Shown here: positions 1 to 7,344 of the stretch, piece after piece
Numbering within the stretch: position 1 is the first letter of the stretch
How the letters are laid out: each line of letters opens with the position of its first letter
From: Gilvimarinus algae
GTDB taxonomy: Bacteria > Pseudomonadota > Gammaproteobacteria > Pseudomonadales > Cellvibrionaceae
Direction: 5' to 3'
DNA length: 64,000 nucleotides
Assembly: GCF_030518215.1 (NCBI RefSeq)
Contig: NZ_JAULRT010000060.1
Location: 1-64,000, forward strand
The notes under the pieces: generated by a model
Told to the model about the DNA's origin: nothing
The model's input: only the letters and a program-made list of their open reading frames with translations
Databases searched by the model: none
Position numbers and translations under genes: made by a program

Positions 1-3000
1 TATGTGCTTGACGGTGTCGGGCTCGATCCGGCCAAAGGGCTCTATAACTTTACCGGCGTGACCTTCAACGGCGACTTCAATTTCGCACCCGGCGCGGGGC
101 AGGTGGGTGAGCTGTTTTTTGTTGCGGCTAACGCCACAGGCAGTGGCAGTGGCGCCAACCTGAATAACATCGCCAGTGTGGCGGCGGCACAAGCGCAGGC
201 CACCTCCGGTGATCTGACCACCTTTGTGTTTATTAACGACGGCAATGCGGTGGACTTTACCGCTCTTGCCGGTAATACATTTACACTGAGCAACGGACAG
301 GTAATTGCCGGGTTTGGCAATAGTGCGGAATACGGGTTGGTGGTGCCCGCCAATTTGATCGGCAACTTTGGCGATGTATCTTTTACCGATCCAACCGGTA
401 ATGGTGCAGCCACGCTGACCAGCACAGGTGCTCCAGCCATTACGCTCGCCGACGATAACTTGATTAGAGATGTTAGCATTGGTTCTGCCACCGTGAGCGG
501 CAATGGCTTTACCGACCTGACCATTACCGGCATCACCGCCTCCGGCAATGCCACCCACTTGTTTGACTTTACCAACGCCGCCGGCACCATCAGCATCACA
601 GACAGCACCTTTAATCTGACAGGTGGCTTGTTGAATGTTGATGGCGGCAACGCCAGTATTACCATTTCGCAGGGCACAGGTACTGCTCTGTCGGCTACCG
701 GACTTGCGGTGGCCAACACCACCGGCGGCAACGTTACGATCAATGATTTTACCCGCGTAGCAGCGGCGGGCACGGCCTTTACTCTTGACGCCAACGCCGG
801 CGCCGTGACCCTCAACAATCTCGTGGTGACTCGCCAGGCAGGCGATCTGGTGTTTGCGATCGATAGTACCGGCCCCAGTAGCGGCGACATCACGCTCACC
901 GGAACGGCATCGGCTACCAGTGCCGACGGCGAACTGTTAAGTATCGGCGCGGGCGCGCGCGATATTGATCTCTCTGCTCTCGATTACACCGGTACGGTCA
1001 GCGGTAGCGATGTGCTGGTGGATATTGCTGGCCAGACTGGGGGCACTATTACCCTTGGTAATCTCACCAGCACCGGCAGTACGGGCGCAGGTCTTGTTCA
1101 CTCCAGTGGTACCACCGGCGGCAGCCTGGTGCTGGGCGATATTACCGCCTCGGGCTTTGACAGCACCGGCAGTTGGTTGGTGGATCTGAACGATCACACC
1201 AATGTCACATTGGGTGCTCTGGATCTGGCGGCGCTGAATGGCGATGTACTCAGCGTTAATGGCAGCAACTTAACCACGGGCAATATTACCCAGTTGACCA
1301 CACAAGGTGGTCAGGCGCTCAACCTGACGGATGTGGCTTTGGCCGGTAACTTTACTGTGGATTCGCTGACCAGTACCGATAGCACCAGCACTGGCATAAC
1401 CCTAAACGGTGTTGGCGGCGCCAACTTGACCTTTACTTCTGCGAGCATCAGCGGTGCAGATGTGAGGAGTGTGAGCCTTGTCAACGCCAACGGAACGATT
1501 GATTTTGGAGGCCTCAGCAGTATTTTTGGTACCGGGGGAACCGCCTTGCACATTGACGGTGGCAATGTGGGCGTTACCTACAGCGGTGCGGTGACTCAAA
1601 ATGGCGGCCGGCTACTGAATGTAGTGAATACCGTCGGTGGAAGCGTGACTCTGTCCACTGGCACCTTCTCCAACCCTGGCGGTACCGGTATTAACATTGC
1701 CAACTCCGCGGCCAGTGTTAATGTGTCGGGAGTGGTTACGCTCGGAACCGCGTCCATGCCTCTTTCCGATACGGCTATAACCATTAACAATTCATCCGGC
1801 GCTGTTACCGTAGCGGGCGCCAGTATTGAGTCTGGAGCGGGCGATACTGGCCTTAGTATCACCGGCGGCAGCGGTACAGTTACGGTTTCGGGCACCATGA
1901 ATCACGATGACGGCGGCGCTTCGGTGACCATCAGTGGCGGCACACGGGCGGTTAATTTGTCGGGCCTGGCGATTACCAATACCAATACGGCCACAGGTAA
2001 CGTCATTGACGTTGACGGCACAGCGTCCGGCGCGGTCGATTTCGGCACCGTGGCCATCACCGGTGCTTCTGGTACCGCGGCGGTGGATTTGACCAACAGT
2101 GGCGCCATTTCGTTTGATGATTTGGATATAAGCGGCAGCGGTCTCGTGGGGCTCAACGCCAGCACACTGGCGTCGCTCGCCATTGACGCCGGAACACTGA
2201 ACATTACCAATGGCTTGGGTGTGGATATCAACGCAGCCGGTGCGGGCTCGGTTGTGGTGCTGGATTCAGTCACGGTGAATAATAGTGCCGGTGGTGCCAT
2301 TGATCTGACCACCAATAGTGGCAGCTACACCTTTACCACGGTTGATCTCACCACCACAGGTGGTATTGGTTTTAATGCGAACAATGCCGGGCAATTAACC
2401 GTGGGCGGCGGTAGCGTATCTACGACCAATGCCCGCGGTGTGGACTTTAACGCTATGGCGGCAGGCTCCAACGTCACCTTCGGCTCTGTGACGGTGAATA
2501 ACAATGCCGGCGGCGGTGTCGAGTTGACCAGTAATGCCGGTAATTATCAGTTTAATGGTCTCAGTATTACCAACACCAATGGCACGGGTTTTATTGCTGA
2601 CAACAGCGGCAATGTGGGTATTGCCGGGGCAACCAGTTCCATCAATTCGACAACCGGTACCGCCTTGTTCGTTAACAACACCACAATTCTTGCTGGTGGA
2701 CTTAACTTGCAGTCTCTCTCTTCAAGTAATACCAATCATGGTATTTACCTGAACAATACCGGCAGTGGTGGTTTAACGGTGAGTGGTACGGGCACCACCG
2801 TTGGCTCTGGCGGTACGATTGCCAATACCTCAGACAGTGGTATCGCCTTGATTGATGCCCGCAACATTAACCTTAATGGCATGATCATCAATACCACGGC
2901 CAATCACGGCATCAGTGGCAGCGGAGTGACCGCCGCCACTCCCGGCAGCAATGGCAATGCCTTCCGCTTTGCCAATGGTCGTATTCTCAATGCTGGTGAT

Positions 3001-3999
3001 TCTCTGGAAGATAACGGCATTTATTTCGGAGAGGGCCTTGGAGCTAACAATATCGCTGACCAGTTCACGGTGGATACGGTGCTGTTTGATAATTACTTTG
3101 AGAACGGCATTTACTTGGAGAACGGGTCGACCAACACAGATGTCGACATTATCAATGCCCAGTTCCAAAATGCGGCCGATGCCGAGAATGATCAGGCGAT
3201 TCTAATCAACAGTTTGTCCGGCTCCAGCGCGTCCTTTGATGTGTCGATCACCGGTTCTACCTTTGGCACGCCTGTGGGCAGTGGCACGGCGGGTATCTGC
3301 TGCTCGGGCCTTAATTTTAACGCCCAGGGATCGGGCACACACAATCTGGTGGCTCAGAACAATACCTTCCAGAATGTGTCTTTTGCCTCATCGGGCCAGG
3401 GTATCGTCGCCTCCACCGCGCAAACCGCCAGCATGACGGTCAATATTACGAATAACAATTTTATTGATCTGGATGCGGCAAACGTCGCCCTGAGTATCCT
3501 GGACAGCTCCGATATGAGCGGTGTGATCAACGACAACACCTTTACCGGCAATACCATTCACGGTAACGCCATCAGGATCGTGGGCGATGGCGGGCCTTCG
3601 CAAACTGGTGTGTTCAGTGGGGTGTTTACCATAGACAACAACACCATCAACGCCGATTCACGGGCCATTGTCGTATTGTCCCGCGATGCGACTGATGCAA
3701 ATGCCAGAGTGCACGTGAATATCACCAATAACAACATAACAGGTGTGGCCAGTGGCGGAGAAGTGGTGGAGCTCGGTTCTCAGGATAATGCCAGCCTCTG
3801 CGGCAATATCACCGGCAACACCATTACAGAAACGAGCGGTAGTATTTTTGATGATATCGGCATCCTGCCCAACAGTACACAGAGCATTCAGATTGCTCAG
3901 GCAAGTGCGGCGGCAATCTCGGGCGCTAACAATGGGGCAACCGTATATGAAGGCTCAGGCGGTACCATTACTTATAACAGTTCATGTCTCACACCGTGA
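1..3999 (+). CDS. Giant secreted beta-helix repeat protein, C-terminal part (5' end outside the window)
   Basis: The reading frame is open from base 1, so this is the C-terminal ~1330 residues of a longer protein. The GTG at 4 is not a credible start: there is no ribosome site and the text is already mid-repeat. Composition is rich in Gly, Thr, Asn, Ser, Val and Ile, nearly without Cys until a CC pair near residue 1100. Short beta-strand and turn motifs (ITNTN, GGxVTI, NNNxIT) recur, as in right-handed parallel beta-helices of secreted adhesins and polymorphic outer-membrane proteins. Residues ~740-960 contain a 73-residue repeat. No C-terminal autotransporter barrel or LPXTG-type sorting signal is visible. 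It lies 24 bp before three phage-collar-like genes on the same strand, so a surface fibre or adhesin role is plausible but unproven. Enzyme activity cannot be excluded, since pectate-lyase-like folds look similar. Confidence 0.75.
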   Translation, partial: YVLDGVGLDPAKGLYNFTGVTFNGDFNFAPGAGQVGELFFVAANATGSGSGANLNNIASVAAAQAQATSGDLTTFVFINDGNAVDFTALAGNTFTLSNGQVIAGFGNSAEYGLVVPANLIGNFGDVSFTDPTGNGAATLTSTGAPAITLADDNLIRDVSIGSATVSGNGFTDLTITGITASGNATHLFDFTNAAGTISITDSTFNLTGGLLNVDGGNASITISQGTGTALSATGLAVANTTGGNVTINDFTRVAAAGTAFTLDANAGAVTLNNLVVTRQAGDLVFAIDSTGPSSGDITLTGTASATSADGELLSIGAGARDIDLSALDYTGTVSGSDVLVDIAGQTGGTITLGNLTSTGSTGAGLVHSSGTTGGSLVLGDITASGFDSTGSWLVDLNDHTNVTLGALDLAALNGDVLSVNGSNLTTGNITQLTTQGGQALNLTDVALAGNFTVDSLTSTDSTSTGITLNGVGGANLTFTSASISGADVRSVSLVNANGTIDFGGLSSIFGTGGTALHIDGGNVGVTYSGAVTQNGGRLLNVVNTVGGSVTLSTGTFSNPGGTGINIANSAASVNVSGVVTLGTASMPLSDTAITINNSSGAVTVAGASIESGAGDTGLSITGGSGTVTVSGTMNHDDGGASVTISGGTRAVNLSGLAITNTNTATGNVIDVDGTASGAVDFGTVAITGASGTAAVDLTNSGAISFDDLDISGSGLVGLNASTLASLAIDAGTLNITNGLGVDINAAGAGSVVVLDSVTVNNSAGGAIDLTTNSGSYTFTTVDLTTTGGIGFNANNAGQLTVGGGSVSTTNARGVDFNAMAAGSNVTFGSVTVNNNAGGGVELTSNAGNYQFNGLSITNTNGTGFIADNSGNVGIAGATSSINSTTGTALFVNNTTILAGGLNLQSLSSSNTNHGIYLNNTGSGGLTVSGTGTTVGSGGTIANTSDSGIALIDARNINLNGMIINTTANHGISGSGVTAATPGSNGNAFRFANGRILNAGDSLEDNGIYFGEGLGANNIADQFTVDTVLFDNYFENGIYLENGSTNTDVDIINAQFQNAADAENDQAILINSLSGSSASFDVSITGSTFGTPVGSGTAGICCSGLNFNAQGSGTHNLVAQNNTFQNVSFASSGQGIVASTAQTASMTVNITNNNFIDLDAANVALSILDSSDMSGVINDNTFTGNTIHGNAIRIVGDGGPSQTGVFSGVFTIDNNTINADSRAIVVLSRDATDANARVHVNITNNNITGVASGGEVVELGSQDNASLCGNITGNTITETSGSIFDDIGILPNSTQSIQIAQASAAAISGANNGATVYEGSGGTITYNSSCLTP
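2218..2874 (+). repeat. About three tandem 73-codon repeats inside the beta-helix gene
   Basis: Copies begin near 2221 (GVDINAAG), 2440 (GVDFNAMA) and 2659 (GTALFVNN). The spacing is exactly 219 bp each time. Shared elements are a SVTVNN strand, a Gly-rich turn followed by L/T-T/S-N, and a final TG/NG-I/T-GF block. Protein similarity is clear between copies 1 and 2 and weaker in copy 3. Limits are approximate. Confidence 0.6.
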
Positions 4000-4023
4000 T
4001 AACCACTCAAAGGAGAGAACTCA

Positions 4024-4551
4024 ATGTCAGAACCGTTTTTAGCCGAAGTCCGAATGGTGGGCTTTAACTTTGCCCCAAGAGGGTGGGCGTTTTGCGATGG
4101 CCAGATATTGCCCATCAATCAGAATCAATCGCTGTATTCGCTGTTGGGGACGACTTACGGCGGTGACGGCAGGACATCGTTTGCGTTGCCGGACTTGAGA
4201 GGACGCACACCGATTCATGTGGGCCGAGCGGATAGCGGCACTGAACACAGGCTAGGTAACAAGTCAGGCGAGGAAACACACACACTGTCGGTTCCGGAGC
4301 TGCCTGAGCACCGCCATATCGCGATGGGCGCTGCTGCCGAGAGTACCGTGTCGAGTGTCTCCAGTCCTGGTGTGAATGTGATGGGCTTAACAGGCAATAA
4401 CATATACGGCCCTGACGCGGGTGCACCAGTGTCTTTAAAGTCCGACACCATTGCGCACGTGGGCGGTAGTCAGGCGCATGACAACATGATGCCGTATCTG
4501 GCCGTGAACTTTTGCATCGCTATTCAGGGCTTGTTCCCGTCGCGAAACTAA
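4024..4551 (+). CDS. Phage tail-collar domain protein (microcystin-dependent protein MdpB-like), copy 1
   Basis: 175 residues. The N-terminal half has the tail-collar signature in order: SEPFLAEVR, then FAPRGWAFCDGQ, LLGTTYGGDGRTSFALPDLRGR, and a C-terminal NFCIAIQGLFPSRN. This is the usual size and layout of MdpB-like proteins, which resemble the receptor-binding tip of short tail fibres. ATG at 4024 follows an AGGAGAG ribosome site. It is 24 bp downstream of the beta-helix gene and is followed by two paralogues with 10-15 bp gaps, so the four are likely cotranscribed. There are no phage structural, packaging or lysis genes nearby, which argues against a prophage remnant. Its molecular role is unknown. 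Confidence 0.85.
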   Translation: MSEPFLAEVRMVGFNFAPRGWAFCDGQILPINQNQSLYSLLGTTYGGDGRTSFALPDLRGRTPIHVGRADSGTEHRLGNKSGEETHTLSVPELPEHRHIAMGAAAESTVSSVSSPGVNVMGLTGNNIYGPDAGAPVSLKSDTIAHVGGSQAHDNMMPYLAVNFCIAIQGLFPSRN

Positions 4552-4566
4552 TAAGGAGAAATTAAA

Positions 4567-5091
4567 ATGTCCGAACCCTTTGTTGGTGAAATTCGCATGT
4601 TCGCGGGTAACTTCGCCCCTCGCGGCTGGGCTTTCTGTGATGGCCAGTTACTGGCGGTGTCGCAAAATGATGCATTGTTTTCTTTGCTCGGTACGATTTA
4701 TGGCGGTGATGGCCGCACCACCTTCGGTTTGCCGGATTTACGCGGCAGGATTCCTATCCATGCAGGGCACGGCCCGGGATTGTCGGAGCGCCGCTTGGGC
4801 GCAAAAAGCGGCGAAGAGAATGTGACGCTGACGACAAACCAGATTCCCTCTCACACCCATCAAATGCAGGCCAGCAACGAGCTTGCCACGGATAAATCGC
4901 CGCAAAATAATTTGGTGGCGAGGACTGCGCCGGCGGTGATCGATATTTATAACCCCGATGGTCCACCGGTTGCTCTCAAGCACGACGCTGTCACCTCTGT
5001 CGGCGGCAGCCGCTCGCACACGAACTTGCAGCCGTTTTTGTGCGTGCACTTTATTATCGCGCTTTTCGGCATTTACCCATCTCGTCATTAA
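4567..5091 (+). CDS. Phage tail-collar domain protein (MdpB-like), copy 2
   Basis: 174 residues, the same architecture as the preceding gene: SEPFVGEIR, FAPRGWAFCDGQ, LPDLRGRIPIHAG and a C-terminal IIALFGIYPSRH. ATG at 4567 has a strong AAGGAG site. The central segment (residues ~95-140) differs most from its paralogues, while both ends are conserved, as expected if the ends form a fold or assembly interface and the middle carries specificity. The tandem of three similar but not identical copies suggests a hetero-oligomer rather than simple dosage; that is an inference. Confidence 0.85.
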   Translation: MSEPFVGEIRMFAGNFAPRGWAFCDGQLLAVSQNDALFSLLGTIYGGDGRTTFGLPDLRGRIPIHAGHGPGLSERRLGAKSGEENVTLTTNQIPSHTHQMQASNELATDKSPQNNLVARTAPAVIDIYNPDGPPVALKHDAVTSVGGSRSHTNLQPFLCVHFIIALFGIYPSRH

Positions 5092-5101
5092 GGAGCACCT
5101 C

Positions 5102-5626
5102 ATGTCTGAACCATTTATTGCCGAAATCCGAATCTTTGCTGGTAACTTCGCTCCTCGTAGTTGGGCTTTTTGCAATGGGCAGTTGTTGCCGATTTCACAA
5201 AACACAGCGCTGTTTTCTCTGATTGGCACCACCTACGGTGGCGATGGCAGGACCACGACGGCGCTACCAAACATGGAGGGGCGTGCGCCCATGCAACCCG
5301 GTCGAGGCCCTGGGCTGACTGATCGCCGACTGGGGCAAAAAGGCGGTGTAGAAACCGTGACCCTCACCGAAGCGCAAATGCCCAACCACACGCACCAGTG
5401 GCAGGTTTCCCCACGAGAGGGTAACGACAACGATCCGGGGCCGAACCAGTATATCGGCGGGGGGTCGTCAGAGCAGAGTATTTACAGCCCTGATGCTAAT
5501 CTGGTGCCCCTCGCGGAGAGAGCTATGCCCGCAGCTGGCGGCAGCCAGGCGCACAACAATATGCAGCCCTTTTTGGCCATGAACTTTATTATCGCGCTGC
5601 AGGGTTTATACCCTTCGCGCTCTTAA
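5102..5626 (+). CDS. Phage tail-collar domain protein (MdpB-like), copy 3
   Basis: 174 residues. An upstream in-frame ATG at 4958 lies inside copy 2 and is rejected; ATG at 5102 follows AAGGAGC and restores the family N-terminus SEPFIAEIR. Collar signature FAPRSWAFCNGQ and GGDGRTTTALPNMEGR, then a variable centre and the C-terminal IIALQGLYPSRS. It departs slightly from the consensus (S for G in APRSW, N for D in CNGQ, NMEGR for DLRGR), so it is the most diverged of the three. The GNAT gene follows within 5 bp. Confidence 0.85.
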   Translation: MSEPFIAEIRIFAGNFAPRSWAFCNGQLLPISQNTALFSLIGTTYGGDGRTTTALPNMEGRAPMQPGRGPGLTDRRLGQKGGVETVTLTEAQMPNHTHQWQVSPREGNDNDPGPNQYIGGGSSEQSIYSPDANLVPLAERAMPAAGGSQAHNNMQPFLAMNFIIALQGLYPSRS

Positions 5627-5630
5627 GGTG

Positions 5631-6122
5631 ATGGACAAGGTTTCTCTGGCTGAAATGACTGACGCAGACCTGCCGTTTATGCGGCAGGTCTACGCCAGCA
5701 CGCGCCAAGATGAAATGGCAATGACTGGCTGGCCGCAATCGAAAATCGATGAATTTTTGGCCATGCAGTTTATGGCGCAGCATCAGCACTACCAGCAGTA
5801 CTACCCGCAGGCGAGTTTTGATGTGATTGTCTGGGCCGGCCAGCCGGTCGGGCGCCTCTACGTCGATCGCACCTTTGCCGATATCCGTATTGTCGATATC
5901 GCCCTCTTGCCTCCCTACCGGGGCAAGGGCATCGGCGGCTATCTTCTGGAGCAGCTGTTGAGTGAGGCTCGCGACCAAGGCCGTGCTCTTGCCATTCACG
6001 TCGAAAAAAACAATCCGGCCATGTCGCTTTACAAAAGGCTTGGCTTTGTCAAAACCGAGGACAAGGGCGTGTACGATTTTATGGAGCGCCCGCCCCAGCC
6101 ATTGGAGGAATACAGTGAGTGA
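5631..6122 (+). CDS. GNAT-family N-acetyltransferase
   Basis: 163 residues from ATG 5631; a GTG at 5628 is equally possible. The GNAT acetyl-CoA loop is visible as LPPYRGKGIGGYLLEQLL (R/Q-x-x-G-x-G/A pattern) near residues 93-110. The family's C-terminal N-x-x-A-x-x-L-Y-x-x-x-G-F motif follows (NPAMSLYKRLGF). The substrate cannot be read from sequence; RimI-like N-terminal or small-molecule acetylation are both possible. It sits directly after the three collar genes and overlaps the next gene by 8 bp, so it is translationally tied to this cluster. Modification of a cluster product is an attractive but untested role. Confidence 0.85.
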   Translation: MDKVSLAEMTDADLPFMRQVYASTRQDEMAMTGWPQSKIDEFLAMQFMAQHQHYQQYYPQASFDVIVWAGQPVGRLYVDRTFADIRIVDIALLPPYRGKGIGGYLLEQLLSEARDQGRALAIHVEKNNPAMSLYKRLGFVKTEDKGVYDFMERPPQPLEEYSE

Positions 6123-6405
6123 GTTAACCCACAGTGCGTTTAAACAGCATGAGAAAACCGCGTTCACCCTCAAAGGCGCGCCCAAAAGCACCGAGCTGCA
6201 CCTGGACGAGGTAGCAGAGGCGCCCCACACACCCGAGGGTTATGAGAGCTTTTCTCTGGTGTTTGCGTGTAAAGATGGCTTTCTAGAGCAGGCCACCTAC
6301 ACCCTGGAACATCCCGAAATGAAAGAGATGGATGTGTTTCTCGTGCCCATTTCCCAAGACGGCGATACCGTCTATTACGAATCGGTGTTTAACATCCAGA
6401 AGTGA
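6115..6405 (+). CDS. DUF6916-like small protein
   Basis: 96 residues. The longer ATG-started frame (5962) runs inside the acetyltransferase gene; the family-like N-terminus LTHSAFKQHEKTAFTL fits a GTG start at 6115, overlapping the upstream stop. The body pattern is S-L-x-F before an acidic/aromatic turn, then TYTLEHPEMKEMDVFLVPI and a C-terminal Y-E-x-V-F-N. That matches my recollection of DUF6916, a family of unknown function often next to MdpB/tail-collar genes. No signal peptide, no membrane segment. Likely the last gene of the cluster. The family name is from memory and was not checked. Confidence 0.7.
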   Translation: MSELTHSAFKQHEKTAFTLKGAPKSTELHLDEVAEAPHTPEGYESFSLVFACKDGFLEQATYTLEHPEMKEMDVFLVPISQDGDTVYYESVFNIQK

Positions 6406-6487
6406 CCCTCTCTGGCCCCAGCCGCTACTGGCCGGGGCTTTCCACTGTCCTTGCACCCCTAGCTAAAGATGAGCAAGTAAAGTTTCC

Positions 6488-6516
6488 TTGACATAATGAG
6501 CTGCTCCGCCTAAAGT
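6488..6516 (+). promoter_or_regulatory. Sigma-70 promoter of the membrane protein/XRE operon
   Basis: A perfect -35 TTGACA at 6488-6493, 17 bp spacer, then TAAAGT (4/6 to TATAAT) at 6511-6516. The start codon at 6553 is about 35 bp downstream with an AAGGAGAT ribosome site. Confidence 0.6.
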
Positions 6517-6532
6517 AAAGTATACTTTACTT
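6513..6532. promoter_or_regulatory. 20-bp perfect palindrome, probable operator
   Basis: The two half-sites AAGTAAAGTA and TACTTTACTT form a perfect inverted repeat centred between 6522 and 6523. It overlaps the -10 element and presumed transcription start of the promoter above, the classic position for a repressor. The small XRE regulator encoded in this operon is the obvious candidate ligand (autoregulation); this is inferred from position only. Confidence 0.6.
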
Positions 6533-6552
6533 AATGACAAAGGAGATCGACA

Positions 6553-6987
6553 ATGGCTTCAACGAAATCAACCCAGGCGGGGGTGTGTGATTCCTTCGCC
6601 TCGCGCATGCTGAAAACGACACTGGTGTTTCTGGTGTCCTGTTTTATCTGGACGGCATCCTTTGTTCTGGTGGATAAGGCCCATCTGGTGGGCTGGCTCG
6701 CTTCGGGTAGCACTTTGGCCATGGCGGCAATTGTGGGCTGCACGCTACTTGGGTGCGCCACTATTTTTACTTTTATGCGCCACTTGGCGGCCATGGATGA
6801 GCTGCAGCAAAAAGTGCAGTTGGCGGCCATGGGGTTTTCACTGGGCGTGACTCTGGTGGGCGCTTTTACCTACTCGCTGCTTATCACCACGGGCTTTGTT
6901 GGCGATCCCGATATTGAGACACTGATCCTGCTGTTGACGGGCAGCTATGTGTTCGCGGTTGTCGTTGGGCAGGTGAAGTATCGATGA
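6553..6987 (+). CDS. Small four-helix membrane protein paired with an XRE regulator
   Basis: 144 residues with four predicted membrane segments at about 22-42, 50-75, 90-112 and 118-140, separated by short loops. The central loop holds an amphipathic D-E-L-Q-Q-K-V-Q stretch. Its stop overlaps the regulator's start (ATGA), a coupled pair commonly seen for YozG-type XRE genes with a small polytopic membrane partner. No catalytic motif. Function unknown; an accessory or sensor role in controlling the regulator is speculation. Confidence 0.8.
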   Translation: MASTKSTQAGVCDSFASRMLKTTLVFLVSCFIWTASFVLVDKAHLVGWLASGSTLAMAAIVGCTLLGCATIFTFMRHLAAMDELQQKVQLAAMGFSLGVTLVGAFTYSLLITTGFVGDPDIETLILLLTGSYVFAVVVGQVKYR

Positions 6988-7175
6988 AAAACCGGTTGAA
7001 AGTGTTACGCGCCGAGCGCGATTGGACCCAGGCTGATCTCGCGCAGGCGCTCGAAGTGTCCCGCCAGACGGTTAATGCCATCGAAAAGGGCAAGTTTGAC
7101 CCCAGCCTGCCACTGGCGTTCAAGCTGGCCAGGTTGTTTAAGGCGCCAATCGAGTCCATTTTTTTCGAAGATTAG
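6984..7175 (+). CDS. Small XRE/Cro-type HTH transcriptional regulator
   Basis: 63 residues, almost entirely one helix-turn-helix domain: KNRLKVLRAERDWTQADLA, then VSRQTVNAIEKGKFDPSLPLAFKLA, ending in PIESIFF. This is the compact YozG/Xre type, which normally acts as a dimeric repressor. It overlaps the membrane-protein gene by four bases and the operon promoter carries a 20-bp palindrome, so autoregulation is likely. No effector-binding domain is present. Confidence 0.9.
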   Translation: MKNRLKVLRAERDWTQADLAQALEVSRQTVNAIEKGKFDPSLPLAFKLARLFKAPIESIFFED

Positions 7176-7344
7176 TCACCCCGGCGCCCGTCACTCTTTC
7201 AGCAGCGCGCTTTAGCCAAGTGCAACTGACAGGTTCACTATGCGCGCTTGCTTGAAAGTGGGACGCCGCCAAGCTTGCAAGCGGCTAGAGTAAAGTCCCC
7301 AACAATAACTAAGACCCAACAATAATCAAGAAAGGGACTGACCT

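Noticed and set aside
42-899. Long minus-strand frames opposite the beta-helix gene
   Set aside because: They are low-complexity mirror frames of the repeat gene, without ribosome sites; several similar shadows across the window were dropped for the same reason.
4024-5626. Prophage or tailocin remnant
   Set aside because: Only collar-domain proteins are present; no tail tube, sheath, baseplate, lysis or packaging genes.
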